From: Mycobacterium paraense
GTDB taxonomy: Bacteria; Actinomycetota; Actinomycetes; Mycobacteriales; Mycobacteriaceae
Length of the DNA: 64,000 nucleotides
Assembly (NCBI RefSeq): GCF_002101815.1
Contig: NZ_LQPM01000012.1
Span: 1 to 64,000 of the forward strand
Direction: 5' to 3'
The notes under the pieces: model-generated
The model's input: only the letters and a program-made list of their open reading frames with translations
Database searches by the model: none
Told to the model about the DNA's origin: nothing
Translations under genes and position numbers: made by a program
Shown: positions 8,546 through 19,388 of the stretch, one piece after another
Layout: each line of letters opens with the position of its first letter
Position numbering within the stretch: the stretch's first letter is position 1

Positions 8546-9970
8546 CTACATGGCCGGCGGGGCGCCGATCGCCTGCGCGAGGGTCTCGGGCAGGAAGGTC
8601 AGCAGGCCGGGCAGGATCCCGCCGAAGCCGGTGCCGGACAACAGCAGTGATCCCGGCCCGAGGATCGGGATCTGCAGAGAGGCGAACTGCAGCGGAGTGA
8701 GGATCCCGCCGAGCGGGATGACGGTGATGGTGTCGATGCCCGACAGCGAGGCCGGCAAACCCAACATCGCCTGGCCATTGAGGAAGCCGTTCGCGGCCAC
8801 GGCGGGAGCATCGATCAACGCGGCAAGCGCACCGAGCCCGTCACCCGTTTGCACCGCGCCGAAAAACGCGGTGGCGCTGGACCCGATGGCTTCGAGCGTG
8901 GTGACCGGCGGACCGATCGCGTCAAGCGCGAGCGCCAGCGGCAAACCGATGTGCAGGTTGCCCGTGTTGAGGTCCAGGGTCTGTGACACGTCGGTCACCG
9001 TCGACAGCAGGTTGGTCGCGTTCTGCGCCACCATCGCGGGAACGGAGCCGGGCGGGAGCAGGTTCGTGAAGCTCTGCGCCATCTGAGCAGGGATGCCGAA
9101 GAGCGGCAAGAGATCTCCCAGTGCGCCGCCCGGGATGATGTCGAGTAGCCCGGTCACGGGGTCGACGGTGACGTTGAGGTTGGTGAGCACCGGCGCCAGG
9201 AAGGCACCGCCGACCTGCAGGAGACCGCCGGTGACATCGCCGGACATGATGGTCTGCATCCCGGTCTGCAGGTTGGCTGGAAACGCGCTCAGTCCGGCCA
9301 CGAAGTCGTTGCCGGCGTTTTGCAGCGAGCTCGCGATCAGGTGGGCGTAGCCGATCTGCTGGTTGGCGAACTGCTGCAGGACCGGCACCGGGCTGAAGGC
9401 CGACAACCCCGCTTGGAGCGTGCCGGGCAGGTTGGCCAACCCGGTGGGCAGGTTCTGGACGGCGGTTTGGAATCCCGTCGTGATGGCCTGCGCGTATGCC
9501 GCCTGGTTGGTGAGCAATTGGCGCAGGAACGGCGCCGGATTGGCCGTGATGCCGCCGCCAAGGCTTTGCAGGTTGCTCACCGTGTTGAAGACCAGCGCCT
9601 GGTACGGGGCGGCGACGGTGGCGCCGAAGCCGGTAACGGTGCTGGCGGCCGCCGGCGCCGGGAGCTCGCCCATCAGGGTTTGCTCGGCGTTGGCGGCCTC
9701 GGCGCCCAGATACGCGTTCGCGCCGGCGTTGAGCAAGCCGACGAACTCCTGGTGAAACGCCTGAGCCTGGACACTCAGCGCCTGAAACTCCGAGCCGAAA
9801 TTGCCGAACAGGGACGCCAGCGCGATCGAGATTTCGTCTTCGGCCGCCGCCGCGACGCCCGTCGTGGGACCGGTCGCTGCCGCGGTGGCCTCGGCCAGCG
9901 ACGAACGAATGCCCGCCAGATCCCGGGCCGCCCCCTGGATTAAGTCCGGCATCGCCACCACAAACGACAT
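8546..9970 (-). CDS. PE family protein with conserved long C-terminal domain
   Basis: 474 residues from the ATG at 9970 (MSFVVAMPDLIQGAARDLAG), preceded by AAGGAG. The PE domain ends YLGAE (export signal). The linker is short; the shared C-terminal domain begins at GFGATVAAPYQALVFNTVSN and shows NPAPFLRQLLTNQAAYAQA, QQFANQQIGYAHL, IPAQMAQSFTNLLPPGSVPA, DAPAVAANGFLNGQAML and GGILTPL. It is shorter than its neighbours mainly through loss of linker sequence. No catalytic motif seen. Function unknown; export by ESX is inferred from the PE domain. Confidence 0.9.
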   Translation of the reverse strand: MSFVVAMPDLIQGAARDLAGIRSSLAEATAAATGPTTGVAAAAEDEISIALASLFGNFGSEFQALSVQAQAFHQEFVGLLNAGANAYLGAEAANAEQTLMGELPAPAAASTVTGFGATVAAPYQALVFNTVSNLQSLGGGITANPAPFLRQLLTNQAAYAQAITTGFQTAVQNLPTGLANLPGTLQAGLSAFSPVPVLQQFANQQIGYAHLIASSLQNAGNDFVAGLSAFPANLQTGMQTIMSGDVTGGLLQVGGAFLAPVLTNLNVTVDPVTGLLDIIPGGALGDLLPLFGIPAQMAQSFTNLLPPGSVPAMVAQNATNLLSTVTDVSQTLDLNTGNLHIGLPLALALDAIGPPVTTLEAIGSSATAFFGAVQTGDGLGALAALIDAPAVAANGFLNGQAMLGLPASLSGIDTITVIPLGGILTPLQFASLQIPILGPGSLLLSGTGFGGILPGLLTFLPETLAQAIGAPPAM

Positions 9971-9997
9971 CTCGATCTCCTTCGACTGATTCGCCGA

Positions 9998-10010
9998 TGA
10001 CCAACGGCCA
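9998..10010 (-). promoter_or_regulatory. Palindrome TGACC-AAC-GGCCA in PE gene leader
   Basis: Imperfect copy (one mismatch) of the TGACC-N3-GGTCA element, 27 nt upstream of the ATG at 9970. Flanking bases CACTCA are shared with the copy at 8241-8253. Confidence 0.45.
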
Positions 10011-10142
10011 CTCATCGGTTCTTACTCGGAAGTAAGATCCTGTCCCGGTCGGCCGCGAAGACCATCGGCCAAAGGACGTAGAAAGCCGCGCGGGGGGTCG
10101 TAGATCAGCCGCGGGAGGGTCTGGCGAGTTCCCGATCGATGA

Positions 10143-11684
10143 CTAGAAGGGGAACGCAGGAAGGACAGGCGGGGGCAACGCGATCGCCTGGGCCAGTTCC
10201 GATTCGATGTTCAGCATGCCCGGGATGAGGCCGCCGAACCCGGTGCCACCCGAGAGGGTGAGCTGCTGAGACACCCCGTCGGCGACCAGGAACAGGGGCG
10301 GCAGGGAAAGCGGGGTGAGGATCCCGCCGAAGGGAATTTCGACGAGGGAGAACACACCCGGCGCCCCGAGGCTGGCCAGGCTGACCAGCGGGAGCGGCAA
10401 GACGGTCGTCCCGTTGAGGAAGCCGTTCGCGACGACGGCCGGGGCATCGAGGACCGCCGCGACGGCCGCCCCGACATTCCCGGTCTGTAGCGCCGCACCG
10501 AAGGCCGCCGCGCTGGAATTGAGCGCGCTGAGCGCGTTGATGGGCGCACCGATCCCATCGAAGATGACCTCGAGCGGCATGCCGAACGTGAGCGTGCCCG
10601 CGATGATATCGAGCGTGTTTGCCGTGCTGGTGACCGTCTTGATCACGTTGGTGAAGTTCTGCGCGACCATCCCCGGAATGGACGACGCGGGCAGCAGGTT
10701 GGCGAAGTTCTGCGCCATCTGGCCCGGGATCGAAAGGATCGGCAGCAGGTCGCCCAGGGGGCCCGCCGGCGTGATCGTGACGACGCCGGGGGCCGGATTG
10801 GCGACGTTGAATCCCGGCAGGAAGACGCTCTCCACACCCTGCCCCAGCGCATTTGCCGCGGCGACGGGATCGCCCGCGAGCAATGCCTGGCCGGCCGCCT
10901 GAAAGCTCGCCGGCAGGGCCGTCAACCCGGTCGCGAAGTCCTGTGGAGCCGCTGTCAGCCCGGTGAAAACCGTTTGGGCGTAGCCGATTTGATTGTTCAC
11001 GAACTGCTGCAGCAGCCCGCCCGGATTGAATGACGCAAGGCCCTGCAGGCCGGCCTGGACGGTCACCGGCAAGTTGGCCAACTCGGCGGGAAGGTTCTGG
11101 GTGCCGGTGCCGATCGTTGCAGCGATGGTCTCGCCGTAGAAGATCTGGTTGTTGACGAGCTGGTGCACGAAGGGGAACGGGTTGCTCACCACCGTGTTCC
11201 CAATCGCCTGCAGATTGGTGGCTGTGTTCGCCACGAGTGCCTGATAAGGGGCCGCGACGCTGGCCCCGAACGCGTTGACGCTGTTGATCAAGCCGGGCGC
11301 CCCACCCGCCGCCAGGGCCGCCAGCTGGCTCTCGAAGCCGGTGACGGCTTGCGAAATGATCTGTCCGCCGGTCGGTATCGCCGCGGGTGCGGCGGCGGCT
11401 GCGTTGGCGGCCTCCGTACCGAGGTACGCGTCCGCGCCAGCAGTCAACAACCGGACGAACTCCGCGTGAAAGGCCTGCGCTTGCGCGCTGAGAGCTTGGA
11501 ACCGCCCGCCGAGATCGCCGAACAATGACGCCACCGCCATCGACACCTCGTCTTGGGCCGCGGCGACGACCCCGGTTGTTGGTGCGGCCGCGGCGGCGGC
11601 GGCCTCGCCCAGCGACGAGCGGATGCCCACCAGCTCCTGGGCCGCGCCCTGCACCAGATCCGGCATCGCGACGAGATACGACAT
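10143..11684 (-). CDS. PE family protein with conserved long C-terminal domain
   Basis: 513 residues from the ATG at 11684 (MSYLVAMPDLVQGAAQELVG), with AGGAG 9 nt upstream. The PE domain ends YLGTE. The shared domain follows: AAPYQALVANTATNLQAIG, NPFPFVHQLVNNQIFYGET, QQFVNNQIGYAQTVF, IPGQMAQNFANLLPASSIPG, FDGIGAPINALSALNSSA, DAPAVVANGFLNGT and GGILTPL, ending in a Pro-rich tail. It is the first gene of the PE array in transcription order and lies 156 bp downstream of pheT. That gap has its own likely promoter, so co-transcription with pheT is doubtful. Function unknown. Confidence 0.9.
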   Translation of the reverse strand: MSYLVAMPDLVQGAAQELVGIRSSLGEAAAAAAAPTTGVVAAAQDEVSMAVASLFGDLGGRFQALSAQAQAFHAEFVRLLTAGADAYLGTEAANAAAAAPAAIPTGGQIISQAVTGFESQLAALAAGGAPGLINSVNAFGASVAAPYQALVANTATNLQAIGNTVVSNPFPFVHQLVNNQIFYGETIAATIGTGTQNLPAELANLPVTVQAGLQGLASFNPGGLLQQFVNNQIGYAQTVFTGLTAAPQDFATGLTALPASFQAAGQALLAGDPVAAANALGQGVESVFLPGFNVANPAPGVVTITPAGPLGDLLPILSIPGQMAQNFANLLPASSIPGMVAQNFTNVIKTVTSTANTLDIIAGTLTFGMPLEVIFDGIGAPINALSALNSSAAAFGAALQTGNVGAAVAAVLDAPAVVANGFLNGTTVLPLPLVSLASLGAPGVFSLVEIPFGGILTPLSLPPLFLVADGVSQQLTLSGGTGFGGLIPGMLNIESELAQAIALPPPVLPAFPF

Positions 11685-11716
11685 GGCAAACACTCCTCGG
11701 CTCACTGGGGGGACAA

Positions 11717-11729
11717 TGACCGGCGGTCG
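11717..11729 (-). promoter_or_regulatory. Palindrome TGACC-GGC-GGTCG in PE gene leader
   Basis: Fourth copy of the TGACC-N3-GGTCA element (one mismatch), 32 nt upstream of the ATG at 11684. A TAGGCT (minus strand, 11749-11744) just upstream could be the -10 box of this gene. Confidence 0.4.
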
Positions 11730-11840
11730 TCTACAAGACGGGAAGCCTACAACTTATTTTTTTAACGCGTAAATAACTTCCAGAAAACTCACAGGCAACC
11801 GAGGTGTCATTTCCCAGCCCGACGCGCTCGTCGGATGTGG

Positions 11841-14326
11841 TCAGGCGCGCAGTTCAGCGCCGACGGCCTCGGCGGCACGGCGCACCGCGGCATCGCGGGC
11901 CGCGCTGGCATCGTCCTCGGTGAGCGTGCGATCGGGAGCGCGGAAGCGCAGCGCGAAGGTCAGCGATTTGCGGTCCGCGCCGAGCTGCGGGCCGGTGAAC
12001 ACGTCGAACAACTGCAGGTCTTCCAGCAGTTCACCCGCCCCCTCCCGGACGGCGTCGGCCACCGCCTGCGCCGGTACGTCGGCGGCCACCACGAGGCTGA
12101 CGTCCTGGAACACTGCCGGGAACGGCGACACCCGTGGCGCCGGCAGTGCCTCGACGATCGGGATCGCGTCGAGGTTCAGCTCCATCGCGCAGGTGCCCTT
12201 GGGCAACCCCGAGCGCTCGATGACGGCCGGATGCAGCTGGCCGGCGTGACCGACGCAGGTCTGTCCCACCAGCACCTCGGCGCACCGGCCCGGATGCCAG
12301 GGCAACAGCTGGGCCGCGCGCAGGCGAACCTCAATCCCGCTGGCGCGCGCCACGATTCGCACCGCCTCGAACGCGTCAGCGGCTTCGGCCCGACGTCCGG
12401 GACCCCAGGGGCCGCGGGGCTCGCGGAGCCCGGTCAGCACCGCGGCGACGTGCTGCGGTTGCCGCGGCAGGGAGGCGTCCAGCGTGGCGATCTCGGCCTC
12501 GGTCGGCCGGCGGTGAACGGGAATGAGCGCGACGCCGCGGGTCTGCTCGGTGGGCCGAACCACCTGCCCCTGGGCGAACAACGCGATGTCCACGAGCCCT
12601 CGGGAAACGTTGCGGCCCAACGCTTCCAGCAGCGCGGGCAGCAGCGTGGTGGCCAGCGCCGGACGCTCGGCTTCCAGCGGGTTGAGCACGTACGTCGCCG
12701 CGCGCCGCGGGTCGTCGGCGGGCAGGCCCCAGAGGTCGAAGACGCCGGCCGGCAAGAACGGCGTCGGCAGGATCTCGACGTAGCCGGACTGGGCGAGCGA
12801 CTTGCCGATGGCGCGCCGGCGCTTTTGCACCGCCGTGAGGCCCCGGCCCGCCGGGGCCGCCGGCAACACCGACGGAATGGCCTCCAGTCCCTCGAGCCGC
12901 ATGACCTCCTCGACGAGGTCCGCGGGCTGCAGCAGATCGGGGCGCCAGCTCGGGGGCGTCACGGTCAGGGTGTCGCCCTCGTCCGCGACCACGGCGCCGA
13001 TCTGGGCCAGCCGCCGAGCCGTCGTGCCCGCGGGGTAGGTCACCCCGGCGAACCGGTCAGGCAGGTCGACGGCGATCCGGATCGGCGGAAGGGACCAGTC
13101 GTCGCGCGGCGGATCGCCGCGCCAGTCGGTCAGGGTCGGCGAGACCTCTCCCCCGGCGATCTCGGCGAGCAGCGCGGCGCAGCGGTCCAGCGCGGCCACC
13201 GAAATGGCCGGGTCCACCGCGCGCTCGTAGCGGCGGGCGGCCTCGCTGGGCAGGTGCAGCCTCCGCTGGGTGCGCGACACCCCGGGCGGGTCCCACACCG
13301 CGGCCTCCAGCAGCACGTCGGTGGAATCGTCGCGCACTTCGGTGGTGGCCGCGCCCATCACGCCACCGATCGCCGCGGTCGCCGTGTCGTCGACGATGAG
13401 CACGTCGGCCGGGTCGAGCCGGCGCTCGATGTCGTCCAGCGTGACGACGGTTTCGCCGGGCCGCGCGAACCGCACGGCGAGACCCCCGGTGATGCGGTTG
13501 CGGTCGTGGGCGTGCATGGGATGGCCGAGCTCGAGCATCACGTAGTTGGTGACGTCCACCGCCGGCGACGTCGCGCGGATGCCGGCCAGCAGCAGCCGCC
13601 GCTGCAGCCACCACGGCGACACCGCGGTCGGGTCGATCCCGGTGACCGGGCGCAGTGCGAAACGGCGCACGCCGGTCTCCGCGTCAACGGTCAGGGGCCA
13701 GGCCTCCCCCTCGACCGGCAACGGCTTGACGTCCGCCGGGTCGACGAAATTCAGGTCGTAGGCGCAGGCGATCTCGCGGGCCAGCCCGCGCACCGACATG
13801 CAGTAGCCGCGGTCGGGCGTGATGGCCAGATGGAAAACCACGTCGTCCAGCCCCAGCACCCCGGCCGCCTCGGCGCCGGGGGCCGCGGTGTCGGGCGGCA
13901 GCACCAGGATTCCGGAATGGTCTGCGCCCAAACCGAGTTCGGCCGCCGAGCAGATCATTCCGTCCGAGGTGCGGCCGTAGGTCTTGCGGGTTGCGATGGC
14001 GAAGCCGCCGGGCAGCGTGGTGCCCGGCAGCGCCACCACAACCAGATCGCCGACGACGAAGTTGGTTGCCCCGCAGACGATTTCGCGCGGCTTGTCCTCG
14101 CCGACGTCCACCAGGCAGGCCCGGATCGGCTTCTTGAATTCGGTCAGCTCCTCGATCGAGCTGACGCGCCCCACCGTCAGCGGTCCGTCGACCGGGCCCA
14201 GGGGGGCGACCTCTTCGACCTCGTGGCCGATGCGCACCAGGGTCTGCTCGAGGTCGCCGGGGGACGCGTCCCAGCCCGGGGCGCCCGCCGTGACGACCTC
14301 GCGAAGCCAGCTGTAGGGAACGCGCA

Positions 14327-14327
<1 letters not shown>
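11841..14327 (-). CDS. pheT: Phenylalanyl-tRNA synthetase beta subunit
   Basis: 828 residues, the usual length for PheT. It forms the (alpha-beta)2 enzyme with PheS and charges tRNA-Phe. Visible in order: N-terminal [12 protein letters not shown]; an OB-fold tRNA-binding domain with [10 protein letters not shown] and [14 protein letters not shown]; the B3/B4 editing region; the B5 and catalytic-like core; and a C-terminal FDX-ACB anticodon domain with [12 protein letters not shown] and [18 protein letters not shown]. The ATG at 14327 shares one base with the pheS stop (TGATG), so the two are translationally coupled. The frame is open further upstream inside pheS, but the conserved N-terminus fixes this start. 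Confidence 0.98.
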
Positions 14328-15400
<1,073 letters not shown>

Positions 15401-15496
15401 TTACGAACGGCTGGATGCGCCCAGCGCAAGTGCTGATCATAGGCGATTCGGCGCACGGCGCCGGGCGCGTGCTGCGCGGGGCAGCCGGACGGGTGG

Positions 15497-16321
15497 CTAG
15501 CCGGCCGCGACCGGCTGCGGAGCGGCCAGCGCGTCATCCGCCACCGGCAAAACCGGCAGGGCGCCGCGTCCGGTGACGAACTGAAAGATCTTGTGGGCCG
15601 CCAGGGCGCCGAGCACACCGAACACCGGCGCGGCGGCCATGGTGCCCCAGTGGTGCGCCAGCATCAGGAAGCCGAAGCCCGCGGACGCCGCCAGCATCAT
15701 GACGCGCAGCGGAGTCCAGTGGACCGGCTGCTGGAACCGGGCCGACACCAGCACGCCCAGGACCACGGCGACGGTGTGACCCGCGTCGGTGAAATCGCCG
15801 CCGATGATCGCCGAGGCGATGCCCGCCGCCACCCACCAGCCGACCCAGGCGGCCCGCCAGCGTTGCGGGATCACCGCCGTCATCGCGCCGAGCACGGCCA
15901 GGGCGCCGTAGCTCATGCCGACGTCGCTGGCCCGGGTGATCGACACCGGCAGCCACCCGAACTCGACGGCGGCGGCGAGCGCGGCGGCCACCACCAGCGT
16001 CGCGCCGATGTGGCCGACCAGGAACGCCACCACCAGCCGGATGGTGCGCAAGTGCAGTTCCGCGAGCGCCAGCAGGCACGTCAGGAACGGCAGCCAGAAG
16101 TACAGCGGCCCGGCGTCGACGACCAGCGCGCTGCCCAGCAGGGTGCCGATGTGGCCGTGCGCCAGGTTGTGCAGGTTGGTGCTGGCGCGCTGCACCAGCA
16201 CGTCATGCGCGTGCGGACCGAGGGCCAGGATGGCGCAGCTGATGGCAAGCAGCGCCGCCACATACCCCACGGTGAACCGGACCCGGGCGAGCCGGGAGAA
16301 GATGCCCCCAATCATTGGCAT
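15497..16321 (-). CDS. Rhomboid-like integral membrane protein (Rv1648 type)
   Basis: 274 residues with about six to seven hydrophobic helices spread over the length, a HAHDVLVQRASTNLHNLAHG segment after the first helix, and a short Ala/Pro tail. Position directly upstream of pheS matches Rv1648 of M. tuberculosis. The layout and the SYGALAVLGA/GHTVAVVLGV segments recall rhomboid-like folds, but a clear GxSG serine and HxxH catalytic pair are not obvious, so protease activity is not claimed. Start ATG at 16321 has a weak ribosome site; a second ATG lies two codons in. Confidence 0.82.
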   Translation of the reverse strand: MPMIGGIFSRLARVRFTVGYVAALLAISCAILALGPHAHDVLVQRASTNLHNLAHGHIGTLLGSALVVDAGPLYFWLPFLTCLLALAELHLRTIRLVVAFLVGHIGATLVVAAALAAAVEFGWLPVSITRASDVGMSYGALAVLGAMTAVIPQRWRAAWVGWWVAAGIASAIIGGDFTDAGHTVAVVLGVLVSARFQQPVHWTPLRVMMLAASAGFGFLMLAHHWGTMAAAPVFGVLGALAAHKIFQFVTGRGALPVLPVADDALAAPQPVAAG

Positions 16322-16333
16322 CCATTATGCGGG

Positions 16334-17233
16334 CTAATTTGTTTCGTCAGTGTGATCAAAGGCTGTTAACTCCTTAAGAGTCTTCAGGCGATATATCCCC
16401 AGGTCGGAGGGGATGCCAGCGGGCTTGCCCGCGAAGACGGGCCTGCGTGCACGCTTGGCGACGATGCCCAACGCGTCCAGCTCGGTTTGCGGTATGAGGT
16501 CCAACGTCGAGCTCGACACCATGATTCCACCTTTGGCGGCGCGTTCCATAACCCGCGCGGCGATGTTGACGTCCACACCGAGCCAGTCCGCGGCCATGCG
16601 CTGCGGCCGACCTGTGTGGATGCCGACCCGCATCCGCGGTGTGTAACCCGCCACCTCGACCGATTTCAGCGCCTCGTTGGCGGCCAGCACCGCCCGCAGG
16701 GCGACCGTCGGATCGCGGAACACGGCCATCAGGCCGTCGCCCATGCGTTTGACGATGTGCCCGCCGGCGTCCAGCAGCGGCGGCTCGATGGCGCGCGCCA
16801 CCTGTCGCAACAGCACCAGGGCCGCGTCGTCGCCCGCGTGCAGCGACCAGGTCGAAAAGCCCACCAGGTCGGTGAACACGAGCGTCACCTCGGGGTTCGC
16901 CGGGCGCCGGGACACGGCCTCGGTCAGCGCCTGCCACACCTGCAGGACGCCGAGGCTGACTTCGCGCGACACCGCGTCGCGGTCCCCCAGCAGCCGGTCG
17001 GCGGCGCGTGCCGCGGCGCGCGGACCGCCCTCGCCCGCGGTCGACAGCGGGTCGCCGAACTCGGGATCGCCGGGCAGCAGCCGGCGCGCGCGCCGGACGA
17101 ACGACACCACGCCCGGGCTGTGATTCGTGGTGCGCAGCCACCGCCCCGGCGAGCGCCTCCCCTCGTCGGACGCCAGCGTCGTGAGTGCCTCTTCGGACTC
17201 GCCGGACTCTGAATCCCGCTGTCCAACGTCCAC
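16334..17233 (-). CDS. Class III adenylate cyclase (Rv1647 type)
   Basis: 299 residues from the GTG at 17233; a TTG at 17293 would add 20 residues but directly abuts the previous stop. It makes cAMP from ATP. The catalytic domain occupies the C-terminal ~190 residues: VFTDLVGFSTWS (metal-binding Asp), HIVKRMGDGLMAVF (adenine-selecting Lys and the second metal Asp), and LGVDVNIAARVMERA (Asn and Arg that stabilise the transition state). All are present, so it should be active as a homodimer. The N-terminal ~110 residues are a helical region without a recognised sensor. Position between the PE17-like gene and the membrane protein matches Rv1647. Confidence 0.92.
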   Translation of the reverse strand: MDVGQRDSESGESEEALTTLASDEGRRSPGRWLRTTNHSPGVVSFVRRARRLLPGDPEFGDPLSTAGEGGPRAAARAADRLLGDRDAVSREVSLGVLQVWQALTEAVSRRPANPEVTLVFTDLVGFSTWSLHAGDDAALVLLRQVARAIEPPLLDAGGHIVKRMGDGLMAVFRDPTVALRAVLAANEALKSVEVAGYTPRMRVGIHTGRPQRMAADWLGVDVNIAARVMERAAKGGIMVSSSTLDLIPQTELDALGIVAKRARRPVFAGKPAGIPSDLGIYRLKTLKELTAFDHTDETN

Positions 17234-17293
17234 GTGGCAAGGGTAGGCGGTGCGGGCGGGAGCGGGCAGCCCCGGTCGGGCTGTCCTGCGCAA

Positions 17294-18052
17294 CTAGGGG
17301 TTGGGGTTCCAGGTCACATTCGGGACAAACGGGCCCAGCAGACCGGTCCCCGGAACGGAAAACTCCAACCCGTCGAAGTTATACGCCAGGCTGGTGAATC
17401 CGAGCGGGAAGAAGGTCCCGGTTCCGTCGACGGTTACCCACGCACCGAGCGGCCAGGTTTCGAGGATGTGCCCAAACCAGCCGCCCCCGGCCGTGAATCC
17501 CTCGCTGACGCTCGCGGACGCCAATACCCCGGAGGCCCATGGGAGGTTGTAGGTCACGGCGCCGGTTCCGGTCAGACCGCTGAGGACCAATCCGCCCATG
17601 CCGTCGCTGACGAAGACGGGGGTGGCGTTGAGCGATATCCCAAGGGGGCCGAAGGGATAGTTGAGGCTCATGGCGCCGAAAGCGTTGTCGACGGTGTCCG
17701 CCGCATTGGCGGCAGCGCCCGCAACCCCACCGGCGGGCGCGCTCACCGCGTTGGCCAGTGTTTGCTGAACATTGGCCGCCTCGGCGTTGAGGTACTGCGC
17801 GGCACCGCCGCTCAACAGGTTCACGAACTCGTCGTGGAAGGTCGCGGCCTGCGCGCTGATGGCTTGAAATTCCTGGCCGTGCGCGCCCAGGGCCGCCGAA
17901 ATCGCCGACGAGACCTCGTCGGCGGCAGGCGCCGCGATGGCCGTCGTTTGGCTCGCCGCCGCCGCATTTGCGCTCCGCAACGCGGAGCCCAGATTCTGCA
18001 GATTCCCGCTCGCCGCGGACACCATTTCCGGCATCACATTCAACGACGACAT
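17294..18052 (-). CDS. PE17: PE family protein, PE17-like
   Basis: 252 residues from an ATG at 18052 with AAGGAGG 7 nt upstream. The PE domain (MSSLNVMPEMVSAASGNLQN) ends YLNAE, the export signal. The C-terminal ~120 residues contain ATPVFVSDGMGGLVLSGLTG and GAWVTVDGTGTFFPLGFTSL and look beta-rich. They are unrelated to the PE array at 2557-11684. Location next to the Rv1647-type cyclase matches PE17 (Rv1646), which is the basis for the name. Function unknown. Confidence 0.88.
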   Translation of the reverse strand: MSSLNVMPEMVSAASGNLQNLGSALRSANAAAASQTTAIAAPAADEVSSAISAALGAHGQEFQAISAQAATFHDEFVNLLSGGAAQYLNAEAANVQQTLANAVSAPAGGVAGAAANAADTVDNAFGAMSLNYPFGPLGISLNATPVFVSDGMGGLVLSGLTGTGAVTYNLPWASGVLASASVSEGFTAGGGWFGHILETWPLGAWVTVDGTGTFFPLGFTSLAYNFDGLEFSVPGTGLLGPFVPNVTWNPNP

Positions 18053-18344
18053 TGACGTGCCTCCTTGGTCGAGACCGATGACGCAGAGCGCCGAGCCAGC
18101 GCGAGAGAGAAAGCCTAACAACGAAGGACCGATCTGAGAATGCATATTTTCTAAAGTGGATCGAGTCCGAATGGAACGGCGGTTTCACGCGACGTCGAAT
18201 CGTTTCGGGAAATGCACCCGCGCCGATCACGCCGTCACGCATTGGCACACGTTCGGTAGCGCTTGAGGCACGCGGTGGCGAAATCGTAGACAACGCGTGT
18301 TGTCAGAGCTTATCGTGAGCGCAGTTAGGCTGCAGGAGGCCGAG

Positions 18345-19388
18345 ATGACTGCCATGGCAAGGACATCCGCCGATCCGCTGGGACCCGACTCGCTCACCTG
18401 GAAGTACTTCGGTGACCTCCGCACCGGAATGATGGGCGTCTGGATCGGCGCGATTCAGAACATGTATCCGGAACTCGGCGCCGGTGTCGAGGAACACTCC
18501 ATCCTGCTGCGCGAGCCCCTGCAGCGCGTGGCCCGCTCGGTGTACCCGATCATGGGCGTGGTCTACGACGGCGACCGGGCGGCCGAGACCGGCCAGCAGA
18601 TCAAGGGCTACCACCGGACCATCAAGGGCGTCGACGGCGCGGGGCGTCGCTATCACGCGCTGAACCCGGAGACGTTCTACTGGGCGCACGCCACCTTCTT
18701 CATGCTCATCATCAAGGTCGCCGATTACTTCTGCGGGGGCCTGACCGAGGCCGAGAAGCGGCAGCTGTTCGACGAGCACGTGCAGTGGTACCGGATGTAC
18801 GGCATGAGCATGCGGCCGGTGCCCGGGTCCTGGGAGGAATTCCAGGAGTACTGGGATCGGGTGTGCCGCGACGAGCTGGAGATCAACCAGGCGACGCTGG
18901 ACATCTTCAAGATCCGGATTCCCAAACCGAAGTTCGTGCTGATGCCCACCCCGATCTGGGACCAGTTGTTCAAACCGCTGGTGGCCGGTCAACGCTGGAT
19001 CGCGGCGGGATTGTTCGAGCCCGCGGTTCGCGAAAAGGCGGGAATGCACTGGACCGCGGGCGACGAGGTGCTGCTGCGCCTGTTCGGCAAGGCCGTCGAG
19101 CTGGCGTTCCTGGCGGTCCCCGACGAGATCCGGCTGCACCCCCGCGCGCTGGCGGCCTACCGCCGCGCCGAGGGGCGGCTGCCCAGCGACGCCCCCCTGG
19201 TCCAGGCTCCGGCGTTCATGGGGCCGCCGCGTGATCGCCGCGGGATGCCGATGCACTACTTCCCCCCGCGGCCGAAGTCCCCCCTCGACCCGGCCAAGGC
19301 GCTCATGGAGCGGGCCGGCTCGCTGGTGCACGGCACGCTTTCACTGGCGGGTCTGCGGCCGGCCCGGGGGCGCGTCAGGGCCGCTTGA
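18345..19388 (+). CDS. MpaB/DUF2236 family oxygenase-like protein (Rv1645c type)
   Basis: 347 residues starting at the ATG at 18345 (MTAMARTSADPLGPDSLTWK), chosen because AGGAGG precedes it; the frame opens upstream at GTG 18297 without such a site. It is largely alpha-helical and soluble, of the family that includes latex-clearing and MpaB-type heme oxygenases. TWKYFGDLRTGMMG, HATFFMLIIKVADYFCGGL and YRMYGMSMRPVPGSWEEFQ match that family's core. Substrate unknown. It converges with tsnR, overlapping its 3' end by 14 bp, and diverges from the PE17-like gene, with both promoters in the 292-bp gap. Gene order matches Rv1645c. Confidence 0.87.
   Translation: MTAMARTSADPLGPDSLTWKYFGDLRTGMMGVWIGAIQNMYPELGAGVEEHSILLREPLQRVARSVYPIMGVVYDGDRAAETGQQIKGYHRTIKGVDGAGRRYHALNPETFYWAHATFFMLIIKVADYFCGGLTEAEKRQLFDEHVQWYRMYGMSMRPVPGSWEEFQEYWDRVCRDELEINQATLDIFKIRIPKPKFVLMPTPIWDQLFKPLVAGQRWIAAGLFEPAVREKAGMHWTAGDEVLLRLFGKAVELAFLAVPDEIRLHPRALAAYRRAEGRLPSDAPLVQAPAFMGPPRDRRGMPMHYFPPRPKSPLDPAKALMERAGSLVHGTLSLAGLRPARGRVRAA

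Noticed and set aside
2557..11684. PE-PPE (PF08237-type) serine hydrolase domain in the long PE proteins
   Set aside because: No GxSxG nucleophile motif or accompanying Asp/His pattern was seen.
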